Assembly: GCA_008638375.1 (NCBI GenBank)
Contig: CM018048.1
Span: 54,847,847 to 54,911,846 of the forward strand
DNA from: Nyssa sinensis
Lineage: Eukaryota > Streptophyta > Magnoliopsida > Cornales > Nyssaceae
Reading direction: 5' to 3'
DNA length: 64,000 nt
The notes beneath the pieces are model-generated. The model saw nothing but the letters and a program-made list of their open reading frames with translations, did not search any database and had not been told where the DNA came from. The position numbers were made by a program, and so were the translations under genes. Position 1 is the stretch's first letter, and the number at the start of each line of letters is the position of its first letter. Shown piece after piece: positions 1 to 13,013 of this stretch.

Positions 1-500
1 CTTTAAGGAATCTCACAGTTCAAGACTTTCATGGCCTGAACAATGAGACCATCTAAACCTTCTAGAATAAAGAGAGAGAAATCCTACACCCAACCTTCTA
101 TAACCTTCTACAATGTTCCATAACTACTTTCTATTTTAGACACTAGTTGACCATAAGGAGGTCATCTCGAAAATTCGGGAAACCTTAACGTACTCACACC
201 TATCAGCCCTACAATAAATAAACCCCAGTGTCATTCATGTGACGAGACAGGAAAAATTAGCATATCAATGATTGCCAATGATGAGAGTAATCTCGGATCT
301 TGTGTTGAAGGCATAACCTTCGTCCAACTTCCAGGCCCCCATTACTCTCTCTCTCTCTCTCTGATATTCCAGATTACCCTACTTTCGCCCTGTTGCACAT
401 CTCTCGAGAACCCTATAGTTGTTGACATGGATCTTTCACTCCCCATACGAATTCACACCTTTATCCACCACCTTCATGAACTCTAGTTCACCCATGGCAA
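1..500. other. Left edge, no gene recognised
   Basis: No coherent coding region is visible. There is a short CT microsatellite near 345-362. The DNA may be the 3' tail of the LINE that begins at about 3.45 kb on the minus strand, but no poly-A tract (poly-T on plus) marks its end. The missing last exon of the capping protein gene was looked for here and not found; it may lie beyond the window. Confidence 0.4.
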
Positions 501-3455
501 CTTAAGAACACATCCCAAATAGAGGTTGGCATTACCCAATAGCAACCGAACAAGGAGAAAATCAAACACCAAACATCCCTTGCAAATTTATAGTGAATAA
601 AAAGGTGGTCAACCAACTCCTCCTCACACTATGCAACACCAACTAGCTAACTAAAAACCTCTACGTGAGAGATTGTCCATAGTCATGCAAGCAACTCAAG
701 CTGCCACTCACGCAAAAAAAGCTACCTTGTTAGGCATTTTAGAATTTAGATTTCCAAATAAGCTTCCACGAGGACTTATCTTTATCACCCACCATAGCTT
801 TATAAGAGGATTGAACAGTGAATGCTTTGGTATTATTCACCGTCCAAACCATAGCATCCTCCCTTCCCTCACCTTAATTCTTCTCAAAACCTCCAAGAGA
901 CCCTCCACCTTTCCTAATGCCCACTCATGGAAATTTCTATGAAAACGTAGACTCCACAGCGTTTATTCCCCCCACTATAGCAACATAATCAACAACTAAA
1001 GCCCCTTTATTACAAGCTAGATTAAAAATGATAGGAAACCTCCTCTTCAACGACACATCACAACACCAAGCATTCTCCCAAAATCTCATCGTTGACCCAT
1101 CCCACACCTCATAGAACAAACCAGTGAAAACTCACTGAACTCCTCCTAATAGACTTCCACACTCCACACCCATAGGGCTCCAACACCTCCCTTGAATACT
1201 ACCCTCCCACCTCACACCTGTATTTAGAAGAAACATCTCTCCACAAGGCTCCCTACTTTATCGCAAACCTCCACAATGCACAACCACTCTTCCAAAAGAG
1301 TTGTATTAAATAATCTCAAATCCTTGACTCCCAAACTACCCCTTTGCTAAAGAAAATTTAGCCTTTTCCCAACAAACAATATGGATCTTCATTTCACTCT
1401 CCTCGCCTTCCCAAAGAAAGTCGCACTGAATTTTTTCCACTCTTTTCTTCACCAACATTAGTATTGGAAAAAAGGGACATATAATATGTGTGGAAGTTGG
1501 CTAAAGTATTCTTCATAAGAGTAATTTATCCCCCTTTGAAATGTATTAATTTTTCCAACCTATTAATACCTCTAAAATCTTTCCTCCACTGTATCCCACA
1601 TTGCTTGAGATCTCAAGAAAGCACCCAATGGCAAGCCCAAATATTTGGTAGAACAGGAACCCCGCAAGTATCCCATACCCTCGACTAATAGCTCCTCCAC
1701 ATTCCTTACTTCTCGCACTGGGATGATAATAGTCTTATCCAAATTAACCCTTAGCTCTAATACTCTCTCAAAACAAGTCAAGAAACATTGGAGAAACATA
1801 GTTGTCTATCATTAGATCCACAAAACCAAAAAAAAATCATCAACAAACTAAAGATGAGAGATAACCATCCTCCTTCCTCCACCAACCTTCATTGCAAAGC
1901 CCTTAAGCATTCCATCCCTAACCTATTCTATCCAACAGTCTACTAAGGGCTTTCATCACAATGACAAACAAAAAGGAGGGGAGAGGATCCCCTTGTCTAA
2001 GACCATGAGAATACTGAAAAAACCATGCTAGAAACCCACTAATGAGCATTGAACACGACACCGAGGAAAAGCAAAACCCCATCTATCGTCAAACCCCATC
2101 TTATCATAGGCTTTTTTCTGTATCCAACCGACAAATAAAGCCCTTTTCCTTTCTCTTCATCCTTGAATCAATACATTTGTTGGTTATAACAATTGCATCA
2201 AGAATTTGTCGTCCCCTCAAAAAGGCATTCTGGCTATTAGAGAGAATCTTCCCCATCACTTGCCTTAGGCCACAAGGGCCTTTGCTATTAATTTGTACAT
2301 ACTCCCCACCAAACTAATGGCCGGAAGTCCTTAATGTTTTTTTCTCTATCCTTCTTGGAGACTAGGGCAATAAATGAAGCATTCAAGTTTTTCTCAAAAG
2401 AACCCTACTCATAGAATAAACTAAAAACTGCCATAACATCCTCCTTAATACCCTTTGACAATGCTTGAAAAAGGCTATTGTGAAGCCATCCAACCCCGAC
2501 ACTTTGTCACCATCCCAAGACTTCAATGCCTCCACTTCCTCCTCCTCAAAAGGCTTTTCCCGAACATCTTTTGCCAGAATAAAGCTAAAAAACCATATCC
2601 TCCAAATCAGGCCTCCATCTGCAAGTTTGGCTATATAAGCCCCTGTAAAAATCAGCCATCCCTTACCTAATATCCTGCACTTCTATCAGCATTTTGTCAC
2701 CAATCCAGACTACACTTATGTTGTTTCTTCTCTTGTGGGAGTTAGCAATCCTATGAAAGAACCAAGTGTTTTTGTCCCCCACCTTCAACCATAACGCCCC
2801 AGAATGTTGGTGCCATGAAATTTCTTCGGCCTTCAACACCCAACCAAGCTTCCCTTTTGATCCTTCCCGTAGCTCTCTCAACATCTGACAAGGAACTAGA
2901 CTGTTCCTTAGAGTCCAGCATCTGGATTTTCTTCAATAATTTGCTTTTTCTAGACTTATGTTGCTAAATTCCTCCTGGTTCCACTTCTTTAAATCAACCT
3001 TCAACTTCCTGGCCATGATAAAGCTCGGGTTCCCGTTACTTATAAAAAAAAAAAATATTGGGTTCCCGTTAACATTATACCTTCTCCACTAGTCAACCAC
3101 CTTATCGATGAAACCAAGAACTTTCAACCACATGTTCTCAAACCTGAAGGGGCTCTTTCTCCATCTCACAGCCCCACAATGTAGCAGAACAGGATGATGG
3201 TCTGAGATTGGTTTTAGAAGGTAAACTTGAGAAGAGTTAGGAAATTGCTCCTCCCAAACTGAGGATATTAAAAACATATCCAATCTTGACAAAGCAGGAT
3301 TCTCCCTATCACTAACCCAAGTCCCCCCCTCCATCGGCAAATCCACCAGGTTGTTTTCATCAATACCTTCAGAAAAATCCATCATGCCTCTAGACAGCCA
3401 GCCCTCCCTTTTTCTCTGATGGGAATCAAACCACATTAAAATCACTCCCACACAC
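500..3455 (-). mobile_element. Decayed non-LTR retrotransposon (LINE, L1-like)
   Basis: Fragments in several frames follow the order of a plant LINE ORF2 on the minus strand. At 3451-3089 is the end of an AP-type endonuclease, including SDHHPVLL. At 2936-2663 is the linker typical of plant LINEs (EEISWHQHSGALWLKVGDKN, then FFHRIANSH). At 1799-1572 is the late reverse transcriptase segment (STKYLGLPLGA). At 1119-937 is a zf-RVT-like tail (GSTMRFWENAW). Stops and frameshifts break every domain, so the copy is dead. It has the same orientation as the capping protein gene and begins about 0.75 kb below its exon 6, so it may sit in the last intron. The exact ends are uncertain. Confidence 0.82.
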
Positions 3456-3595
3456 CACAGGTTAAACCACCTACCAGATTAGACCACCCCAATAGAAATC
3501 AAAGCACATTAAAATCACTCCCATACACCACAGGTTAGACCACCTTCCATAGGCAAATCATCAATAACTTCAGAAAAATCCATCAATCCTCCATA
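3333..3595. repeat. Local duplication at the LINE 5' side
   Basis: A segment holding 'cattaaaatcactccca' and 'caccacaggtta' at about 3433-3466 recurs at about 3507-3540. Next to the second copy, 'ggcaaatc' and 'ttcagaaaaatccatca' at 3552-3586 repeat parts of 3338-3385. This is an imperfect tandem duplication with an internal deletion in the endonuclease part of the LINE. Confidence 0.6.
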
Positions 3596-3599
3596 AAGG

Positions 3600-4203
3600 G
3601 CGGCACATCTACCCCCTTAGGTAGTTGTTTTCAAGGTTCTTGCAACTTCTCCCATAGTCATTACTTTTGTTTCACAGTTGTGTTCTTTCCTTTGTTCTTT
3701 CAATAAAGGATTTCTAATCTCTTCCCTTAGGCTTATGCTCTCTACTTATTGAAGTTTCATCTCTTATCAAAAAACAAACATAAAACATAAAAAATAAAAA
3801 TAAAAAGCATTTGGAAGGTTCGGACTTCAAACAACCATTGTCACAGCCAATGTTTATCCATTTCACTAAGTAGTAATTGAGATAGCTACAAAATATCATG
3901 CTCAACCAGAACATATATGCCCATGGCCGAAGGCTTGATTGATACAAAAGAAGTTAAAACTCAATGGCAGAGCCTGTTCAAAATTGTTTTTCTTCTTTAG
4001 TTGGTAGACTATATATCTCCAACCAACAACTTTTATAGCAACAATCAAATGAAATAATTGTTGATCCATATTTAATCTAGTATTCATAAAGTAACATTTT
4101 CCTAAGTCGTGCTTCTCTAAAAAAAATTCGATGTATATAGACTGGTTTAAACTGTAATGACTAATGAGTTAAATTATTACTACAATCAGGATAAAAAAAA
4201 TAC
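3600..4203. other. Non-coding DNA between LINE and capping protein exon 6
   Basis: AT-rich DNA, expected to be intron 6 of the capping protein gene. On the minus strand the reading HGHICSG at about 3927-3900 vaguely recalls the ADGHLCNMG region of the next CPB exon, but the context does not match and I do not call an exon. Confidence 0.4.
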
Positions 4204-4435
4204 CTGTCTTCTAATTGATCCGGACAAGTTGAATGTGCCTGAGGACTCATTATTTGTAGTCAATGACAACATGACAGTACTGGTTAAACAGTAATGGGTC
4301 GTTCCTTCCTCCTCTGGTCCTACCTGAATGAGCAATAAAGAAAGAATGACAAACATACTTAGAAAATATAAAAGAGAAGTGTGAAAGGGGGAGATAGGAA
4401 TGAAAGAATCTACGTCAAGTCTTTGCAGATAATGT

Positions 4436-4487
<52 letters not shown>

Positions 4488-7283
4488 TCTGCCCTGTCCT
4501 GACTTTGAGCCATCTTGATCCTCAATAGTCATTAAAATCAGTAACACGATACATATCAAGATAAAAAACTTTTAGACTATTAACTGAGGAAAAAAAAAAC
4601 TTACCTTTCTTAATCAAGAAGCAAGCTACAAAACCTTCATTCTCATCTTCCCACATATAGACTGACGAAATGCCACCTTCATAATACCTACCAATATATT
4701 GGTTAATCAAGTTGCCACTAGTTCTTCATAAACAAAATGAAAAAATAAAAATAAGGACGAGGTAAGTAAAGGACCTCACTGGTCACGATAAATTGCAAAG
4801 ACATCATTTGCTTCAATCTCAAGTTTCCTCAACTCCAGAGATGGGTAGGGCCCATCTTCCAGCAGCTGGATGGTATTTATTCGACCAAGGTGATCTACAA
4901 CCAAAACCTAGGACCATGAGACAGGATAATCATGATAAATGAATTATTTTCAATGTAAATACAGAAATAAGAAAAGAGAGCAGCCGATGCTACAAACCAC
5001 GAATGCACAAAGTAGTCCTATTCATATTGGATCTATATCATATACCAATACTCAAATTCTCCTGGACATGTGCCCAATATTTACTCAACGTACCCACAAT
5101 TTGAGAATATCTCTTAATTTTGAGCATGTATCAATACTTCTCGAATAATTCGAAACACGTATTTGGCATGTCTTGGACATTGAGGTGCGGAATTTCTAAT
5201 ATAGCATCATAAAATAATAAATAGGAAACACATAACAAGGGATTCAAATAATTCAACTGTTTTTAAGAGAAGAAGAGTTCAGGATATAATGAGCACAAAT
5301 TGTGTTGAATGTCAATGAACCACATAGCCCACATTTTTCTCATAAATTTGATTTACTGAAAGAATTTTGTTTGTCTGTATATATCACGACAAACAATTAT
5401 TCCAAAAGAAAAGAAAAAAGAAAAAGATGCACAATTATTTTTTTCAGCTTTATACATACATAAGTACAAGCATATCTACCTATAAATACACATACATACA
5501 TGTATTTTTTTCAGAACGTCTTATTGGTAATGTCCGCATCATGTTGTATATGTATCATATATCTGCGTCCATGCTTCACAGGCCTAATGTGACTAAATAT
5601 ATAACCCTTAAGAAGCATGACCAAAAAAGATTCATGTACCCAGTCCCAAACAGATGGGGACAGGGCATTGTTGAGTTGTTGATCAATGTTACAATGAAGT
5701 TACTATTAAGGTTCTAGCCTTCTAGGAATGCACTACCATGATATTACCAAGGCACCATCACTTGCTAAAGATGTCTTATGTTAATGTGAATGAATATTTT
5801 CACATGCCAAAAAACCTATTTAATTATTCATTCCGCTTGTGAGTAAACCCAACACCAATAAGGTAGATTAAATTCGTAAGCTACAATTTCATTTTTTTCA
5901 ACTACAGCTTTTCAGGTGTAAATATGGTTGAGAATTTACCTATAAGAGTCAGCGTCTCTGTTGTACTCACACAATATGAACTCCTTTCCACAATCCACAT
6001 CACATAAAACCTGTTTTTCTCAATCCAAAAAATTCCCAAACAGTTCAATGTAAGGAAAAACATAGAACTCCAATATTTTCCAGGAAAAATTTATGCATCA
6101 AACATCCACATAAGAGGGCAAAAGTTGTCAACATTTTTCAAAAACTTCTCAAAAAGTAAGAAAATTTGTTACCAGCACTGCCACAATGAATCAGGTAAAG
6201 CTGCCGGGCATGCAGCAGTCTGTACTTCAAGATAAGGCAAAGGAATTGTCTGAAATCCATAATATAAGAGGAGAGGAAAATAAACAAACAAGGTGCTGTG
6301 TTGAAATCTACATAAGTTGCCAATGTCATCATCAGAACATACAACATACAGGTTAATGAATTGGGGAAGAAAACCATAGTGTTCTACTATATCAGTAAAT
6401 AAAATTTTCAGACCTAAGAAACTATGGTTTCAACTTGGTTATCATTAAAAATATTATTTAACCATACTTGTCAAAAAATATTAATTAAAATAAGTAATTA
6501 CATAAAATATAACAAATGAGTGTAGTGTATGATCTTTACAGCAACATAGCCTGCCCTCTGCGTCACCCACTCTTCGTCTCTACAGGGGGGTAACAATTCC
6601 CTACTTTCATGGACACCGCAGTACTACAACCCCTAAGCCAACTAGGACGAGTCCACTTCAATCTAGATCCATTGAAAGCATTGAGACATCTTAGTCTAGT
6701 TAATATATACGAACTAGCACAGAGTTGATTTCTTTATAAACTCAAAATAGATTTGACATGACCCAAAAACAAAAATGGCACATTCATAATCAGCAGAATG
6801 TAAAAGGGAGGTTAGAAAGAGAGCGTGTAGCGGGACGAGTACTGTAAATGCATATTATATAAGGACAAAACCTAAGCAGCAATTCAAAACCCTAACAAAT
6901 TGAAAACCAGCAATCCTTTCTTCACTAATCGCCCAAATATCCAACCAAGAGCAATTCAATCAAACAAAGAGTAGTTAATAGAACCCAAAAATCTAAACAA
7001 GCCTCAAGTAACAAACAGCATCAAAGGCAATACAAAATCTTAACAAAATCCATAGTTATTCAACACAACGACTGGAAAAACAGGACGACAAAACAAACCA
7101 AATAGAAATGTATTACAAATGACCATATATATCAGAAATGAAATGAGAAAGGACCTGAAGAGGTTGATCAACTTGAGAAAGGAGATCTGAGGAGTGGTCA
7201 GGCAAGAGGCTTAGGAGAGCAGAGAGTGCAGTCTCTGAATGGTTTGGAGGAATCCTTCTCATCAATCCCATCGCTGCCTCCAT
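4204..7283 (-). CDS. CPB: F-actin capping protein subunit beta, partial and frameshifted
   Basis: Six exons on the minus strand: 7283-7155, 6010-5940, 4894-4780, 4687-4605, 4513-4440 and 4323-4204, all with GT-AG introns. Exon 1 starts MEAAMGLMRRIPPNHSETAL, the usual N-terminus of plant capping protein beta. Later exons give CGKEFILCEYNRDADSY, EANDVFAIYRDQ, YYEGGISSVYMWEDENEG, GQGRRGYLQEGAWDAIHVIE and YCLTSTVMLSLTTNNESSG...SGSIRRQ. The product is half of the heterodimer that caps actin filament barbed ends. Two oddities: exon 3 is 115 nt where the family needs 114, with one extra base after ...SNKYHP (about 4863-4868) that shifts the frame; and the final exon, roughly 57 residues of tentacle region, is not seen down to position 1. 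It is either a pseudogene or a gene with a sequencing error whose last exon lies beyond the LINE. FVACFLIKK has Cys where Arabidopsis has Gly. Confidence 0.9.
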
Positions 7284-7464
7284 TTTCTTCTACCAATATC
7301 AGAACCACACGAACAGCATCAACACTTGTACAGAGAGAGAGAGAGAAGGAAGAGGATTTTTAGAGACAAGAGGCGCGTTGTTTGGTCTGAGTTTCCCTCG
7401 CGGGAACCGTATGTAGTACTGAGAATTCTTTATTTACGGAATCATTTAACATTGCTCCGCAGAG

Positions 7465-7473
7465 TATTTTATA
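7465..7473 (-). promoter_or_regulatory. TATA box of the capping protein gene
   Basis: TATAAAATA on the minus strand, about 180 bp upstream of the start codon at 7283. A CT-rich tract (GA on plus, 7328-7347) lies between them, as is common in plant 5' leaders. Confidence 0.5.
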
Positions 7474-7499
7474 AACGTACGACCAGCCAATGAAACATG

Positions 7500-10400
7500 A
7501 TTCCTTTCTTTCCCTAGTGCAAGAATCTCGATTTTGTCCAACTGATGAAAATTTGGAAGGAAACAAAGGCGAGGGGATGGAGAATTTTAGTCGAAAGTGA
7601 TTTTATTTCACGTAAAACAGGTGGAATCCACGTATTAAGATTGTAATATTCATTTTAAGAGTGGTCTCCTCCAAAAGGTTATTCATTTCATTTGAAATGA
7701 AGATATTCTAATTCAATTTCACATTGTGTGATAATTTTTTATAAATTATTAATTTTTTTGACAATAAAAAAAGGTCTATTCTCTAAAATCATGAAAATAT
7801 TAAAATTTTGTGAGATACCATCATATAATAATATGATTTGACGCTCTTATTAAATAATTTATTTTTAATCCAAAAATTTATCACCAGCAAAAGAAAAAAG
7901 AAAAAAAAAAACATTTCATTTTATCATCAAGCTCTGCCATTAAGTCAACATAATGGCTTTATGCCTCCACCAATAAAAAAAAGTTTTAAATTTTATATGT
8001 TTATATTATAATTCAGACTAAAATTTGAATATTAATAAAAATCTAAATTCATTAAAAAAAAACCCATAAAAACTAAGTATAAATGCTCAATCATTCGAGT
8101 ATGTAAGAAATTTCTTATTAAAATTTTATTCAATTGTTCAAGTCTAATATATACATATTTTCTATTAGAACACTGTTATAATTTTAATATATGTATATAT
8201 ATATATATAGACACACACACATAAAATGAAGCATAAAAAATGTTTATATTTATTACTGTTTTATAATATTAATATTAAATTAAAAAAATTTCATTAACAT
8301 TAAAAAATAAAAAGAACTTAATTTAAAATTGTCACTTTAGACCTTAAATTGACTTGAGGATAGAGGGTTGTATTATTTTAAAAATAAAAAGGTAGGAGAA
8401 TTTCTTTTTTTTCTTTACTTCTTCCTTTCAATCTAATTTTAGAAGAAGAGAATGATGAGCCGAAAAAAATTCCTTTCTCTTCCACTAAATGTAAAGGGAA
8501 ATTTTTTTTCCTCCTCCTTAGTCTTTTCTACTCAATTTTTTTTTTTTTTTTGTTTTTACAAAAAGAGGAGAAAATGATGAGTTGATTTAAAAAAATGAAA
8601 TCTCAGTTCTTTTCTCTTCCTCTCATTACCCCCTTCTCCCTCCTACTAAAAAAATGAAAAACTTGAAAAGTATAATATACTCAATTCAACAAAATTTTAT
8701 TTTAATTATTTAGAGTCTATTATATGAATCATGTTTCATCTTATGCTCCATGAAATGATATCATTTTAGTTAAGTTACACATTATTATATCTTTTTTTAT
8801 TATCTCAATTCAAATTAATTTTGATTTAAAAAAAAAAGCATAAATAGAGTCAAATAATCTATCCATGGTAAAACATTTTTTTGAGAGGAAAATCAAGCTT
8901 GCTAACGCAGTATGAAAATATGAATGAGAATCGAACTCGTCAAATTTCGTAGTAATCAAGAAACAATGGGACTCCTCACTTGAAAAAAGAAAAATTCTTC
9001 AATTTCGAAATTGAAATATTATTGATAAAACTAAATAATTTGGACCGATTATATCATATTTATAGACCAAGCTGCTACAAATCAAAATAGAAATCTACTA
9101 ATTTCTTGTGCTAGACTTTTACACTTAGGAACTAAGAAATCTCGAAAATATGAAAAACTCAAAATAAATAATTTAAGAATTTTTGAAAAATTAGAAACTA
9201 AATCAAATAAGGAAAACATAGCCACTAACATAACTCAATTCGGACTTTCTTAGATAAAGTAATTACAAATCTACAACTTATTATAAACGGTTAAAAAACC
9301 CAATTGAAAGCCTAAACGAAGATATTTGATCGAAATTCAGCTGAGGTCATAACGAAGCAATAAGTGAGAGCCCATATTGTTTGTTCCTCAAATGCTTCAA
9401 CAACTTGTTTCGCATCACATTTATAGGGTGGGAGTAAGAGTAGAATGCATGACCTTATCTTTAGAAGAAGTTATGACTTACCAATTAAGGCTAATTCAAT
9501 TGATCCTTGTAGTTAAACTAGTATAGCTCTTTAGGCGATAATTATCAAGTTTGAGTAGTCGGTGAATTGACTTTAAAGATGTATCATAAACTCGAAAATT
9601 TAAAATTTAATCTATCACATTTACGATTGATGAGTTTTCAGAGTATCTCATGAACAAGTAGCTAAAATATCTTTTCTTTTGAAAAAAAAAAAGAATGAAG
9701 GTGGTGTTAATCATCATCATTACTGTCATACTGTTATACAGAAGAAAATATTTGAAAGGTCCAGTGAATGAGTTGTGATGCATGTTATCACAAACTCATG
9801 GAAAGGAAGACGGTGAGTTGTTCTGGGACCTTTTTTGTCTCTGCTTTTACACAAGGTTATGGTGGGTAATGAGAAGTTGATTTGAAGGAACCTACTGACT
9901 CCACACGCACAGCCAAGCCAATCCAAGCAAAGCAATGGGAAATTTGCTTTTGTTTTGGGATCCAATATGGACCCACTAGCAGTCCAAAAGAGTTGATCAA
10001 ATGATTGAAATTTTTGGCCTAAATTGGTTGTATTCTTTTACCTAACAATGGATATTTTGGATGCTGTTTGGGCATTGGAACTCATGAAACCCAACCAACA
10101 ACTTGCAGACATTACACTGATGTTTGAGTGCCCAACCTACAAGTATATAGTACTGGAAACAACATTGACTTGATTCGATTTTTTTTTGTCCAAGTTAGGG
10201 GAAAAAAAGGTAACATGAAAAAATTAATGGTAATACAAATTAAATTTTATGAGATAATATATATTTAAAATTAGAACATTATGAATGATGCTTAAAATTG
10301 ATTTCCATGACTACCATACTATCTTACTGCTAGTTTAATGGTCAGGTGACATGGAGAATAGGGATGACAAAATAGTCTGCCCTGCCTTGTCCCTAATGGG

Positions 10401-12240
10401 GGTGAGTATGCAGTGTTCTTAAATGGAATCAGGGTAAAGTTTTGAAAACCCGTTCGGGTTTGAGACAAGGTCAGGCGATGGTTATCCCGTCCCGCTTGTA
10501 TATTAAAATTTCTTTTTTGTCCCTAAAGATATATTATTTTTACCAATAAACCATACTATATAAACTAATTTTTAAGGTTTTTCATACTAATTTTTTTTTG
10601 TGTTGGTTATTTTATAATAAAATTTTAATTTATGTACCATAAAAAAATTAAAATTCACCTTGAGAAAAAAAAAAATCAAGGTTCGGGATTGAGATAACTC
10701 TTTAGCTAAAGAGTTGGAAACGGAGAATATAAACAGGTCAAGGTCGAAGTCAAGGTTAGAGAAGGAGAATCCCGCCCCCGCCCCCACCCAACCCAATCCC
10801 TGTCCTATTGCCATTCCTAATGAAAAAAGCTCAGTGATAATGCAAATCAAATTTTTACAGGTAACATATATTTTAAATTAGAACATTATCAAGACATAAT
10901 TTATGTCACATATTTAAAACTAATGCAAATCACGTGAAGACCATCTGTTTTTGCAATCTAACTTTTCTCGATACTAAGAGGACATATTATTGTAAAAATC
11001 TCTTTATTGTAAAAAAAAAAAAAAATCTTTTGAAGAGACACGTTTTGACGTAAAAAGAATGGTTTTTAATTTCATGTATTAATAAGAGCATTTTAAGACC
11101 ATTTGAGGCACAATAGTGCGTGGGTCAATAATGACTCGAATGCAAGCTGACATGACCTAAAAAAAATTTTGGGCCTCCAATTTTGAATTTTTTATTTTGT
11201 ATTTTACAATTTTCTAATTGAGTTCAAGTTAGTATTAGGAGTTCTTATCCCACAAGTAGAAGGAAATAAAAACTTCATAATTATATTAAGTAGAAGGAGT
11301 TAGTATCTTATTAAGTTTAGTAGTATTCCTAGTCAGCAGATTTGATGTAAAACAGTTTTTATTTTTTAGATTATCAATAATATTTCAGTTTTAAAATTGT
11401 AGAGTTTATCTCTTTTTGGGTGAAAAGTCCCATTGCTTTTTAGTTTTTAAGAAATTTAACGTGTTCGATTCTCTTTCATGTTTTCGTACTGCATTATTTT
11501 TAAAAGGATTTTTTTTTAAAAAAACTTTTAACTTTATGTTTAATCATTTGCAGACGATCAAAAATTGATACAAAAGAGTCTTTTGAAAGCGTCTCATCAA
11601 AAGATACTTTTATGATAAAAAAAGTTTTTACAATGATATATGCTATAAGTGTGATGAATCAACTAGTGTGAGAAAAATACAGTGCTATTAACTTTTTGAA
11701 AATATAGAAAATTTTTCTCTTAAAAAAAATAAAAATATTCAAACACTTTTAAAATTTTGGGTTAATTTTGAAAATATATACTTTAGTATTGTAAAGTTTT
11801 GTCTTGATTTCAAATAAGGTCATTGATTATTAATTATAATAATTCAATCTCTTAATTTTTAAATTTATTTTAATTGAATCTAACGATTGTCCTAAATTGA
11901 TTACATTTTAGTATCCTATAATTTCGTATTTGTTTCAAAATAATATCATTTAATTGTATATAAATTTTAAATAAGATTATATAATTTTATACTGGTTTCA
12001 AATGAGACCTATAATATTAACTTGTAAACAACTGTAATTACAAATTTTACACGATCGTCGATGACCGTTTGTAATTTACCTAAATTGAAATAAAATTATA
12101 AATTAAAAAATTAAATGAAATTGAAACTAAATTTCAAAATAATACAATGTAATTAATCCTAAAAATAACATGAATTTAAAAAATAAATGTAAAAGTCAAC
12201 TCGGGAACTAATAACCGGTACGGTAAAAAATCCTACAATT
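7500..12240. other. AT-rich intergenic region
   Basis: Long A and T runs, a TA/CA microsatellite near 8190-8222, and no reading frame with coding character. A polypyrimidine-rich block at 8400-8640 is the only compositional feature besides the repeat at 10353-10822. Confidence 0.7.
10353..10822. repeat. Repeat with inverted GGGATG ends
   Basis: The left end reads gaatagggatgacaaaatag and the right end is its imperfect reverse complement (cctattgccattcctaatg). Inside are GC-rich stretches (cgcccccgcccccaccc near 10771-10787; cccgttcgggtttgagac near 10448-10465) unlike the surrounding AT-rich DNA. This layout is typical of short non-autonomous repeats in dicot genomes. I cannot name the family, and no clear target duplication is visible. 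Confidence 0.45.
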
Positions 12241-12268
12241 CTCAGTGTTCTTGCAACTTTGCGATGCT

Positions 12269-12454
12269 CTACCCGATTATCCCTCTTTTAGAACTACAGT
12301 TACTTGATCCGACGAGTTTCGCGGGCTTTCCGTTTCTAAAGGCATCATCTAAGAGTCGCTCATCCATCGGATGGGTATCGTCCTCGGGATCTACGTTGAA
12401 TTCCAACGGATCCAAACGACCATCTCGTAACTGACCACCACCCCTAATCCTTCT
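12269..12454 (-). other. Coding-like open frame of unknown origin
   Basis: A 61-codon stop-to-stop frame on the minus strand lies in a patch much richer in G+C than its flanks. Its product is hydrophilic and looks like protein (LDPLEFNVDPEDDTHPMDER is a stretch; it ends SSKRGIIG). The only internal Met is about half way along, so this is not a complete ORF. It lies just upstream of, and divergent from, the MA3-domain gene. It could be a captured exon, a retrocopy fragment or the end of a divergent transcript. I do not recognise the family. Confidence 0.35.
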
Positions 12455-12479
12455 TCAATTTACACTAGACCAAAAAAGA

Positions 12480-12614
12480 GAACTTAAAATCAAAATCAAA
12501 GAAAAAAGATTCAAATATTTACACACACAATCAACCGGCGAAACCCATCAAGACGGCCGGTGTGCCATGTCACTCCGGCAAACTGTCGCTCTTCTTCATG
12601 CATACCCAATTGGG
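12480..12614 (+). other. Probable first 5' UTR exon of the MA3-domain gene
   Basis: The sequence changes to leader-like composition at about 12480 and ends in a good donor, TTGGG|GTAAGC, at 12614. It contains an ATG at 12565 followed by MSLRQTVALLHAYPIG, open to the splice site. This could be an upstream ORF or a cryptic N-terminus. The transcription start is inferred; no clear TATA box was found. Confidence 0.4.
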
Positions 12615-13013
12615 GTAAGCTTGAATCTTCAATTATATATAGTTGTATTTGTCTTATATCTTCTCTGTTTTTGAAATGCACACAATACACTAGTCTACGA
12701 ATTCGATTTATAGCTCTAAACAGTTATTTTATTGCCTAAATTTCACAAATTTTAAGCATGATGATATCTATATGATTTTAAAAATTGTATAAGGATAAAA
12801 AATCGTCTGTATTGAGCCCATGTTGTTTATCTTATGGCAATTTTTTTTCCATCCCGGAAAGACCAAAAGGGGCTTCCGCCACATTTTCTGTTTCGGAGAT
12901 CTGCCTGCAGTTCTGAGGATAATGCATGGCGTTATATTGTTTCACATCTAAATGAGTTATTTTGAAATATAAAGTAAGAGAATGTTATGAAAACCTGCTT
13001 AAATTTAAAGTAT

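Noticed and set aside
3900..3945. Possible last exon of the capping protein gene (reading HGHICSG)
   Set aside because: Only a short chance resemblance. The neighbouring residues and splice context do not fit.
8880..8950. tRNA-like phrase 'gagaatcgaactcg'
   Set aside because: Resembles a B-box on the minus strand, but no cloverleaf, A-box or CCA-side stem could be drawn.
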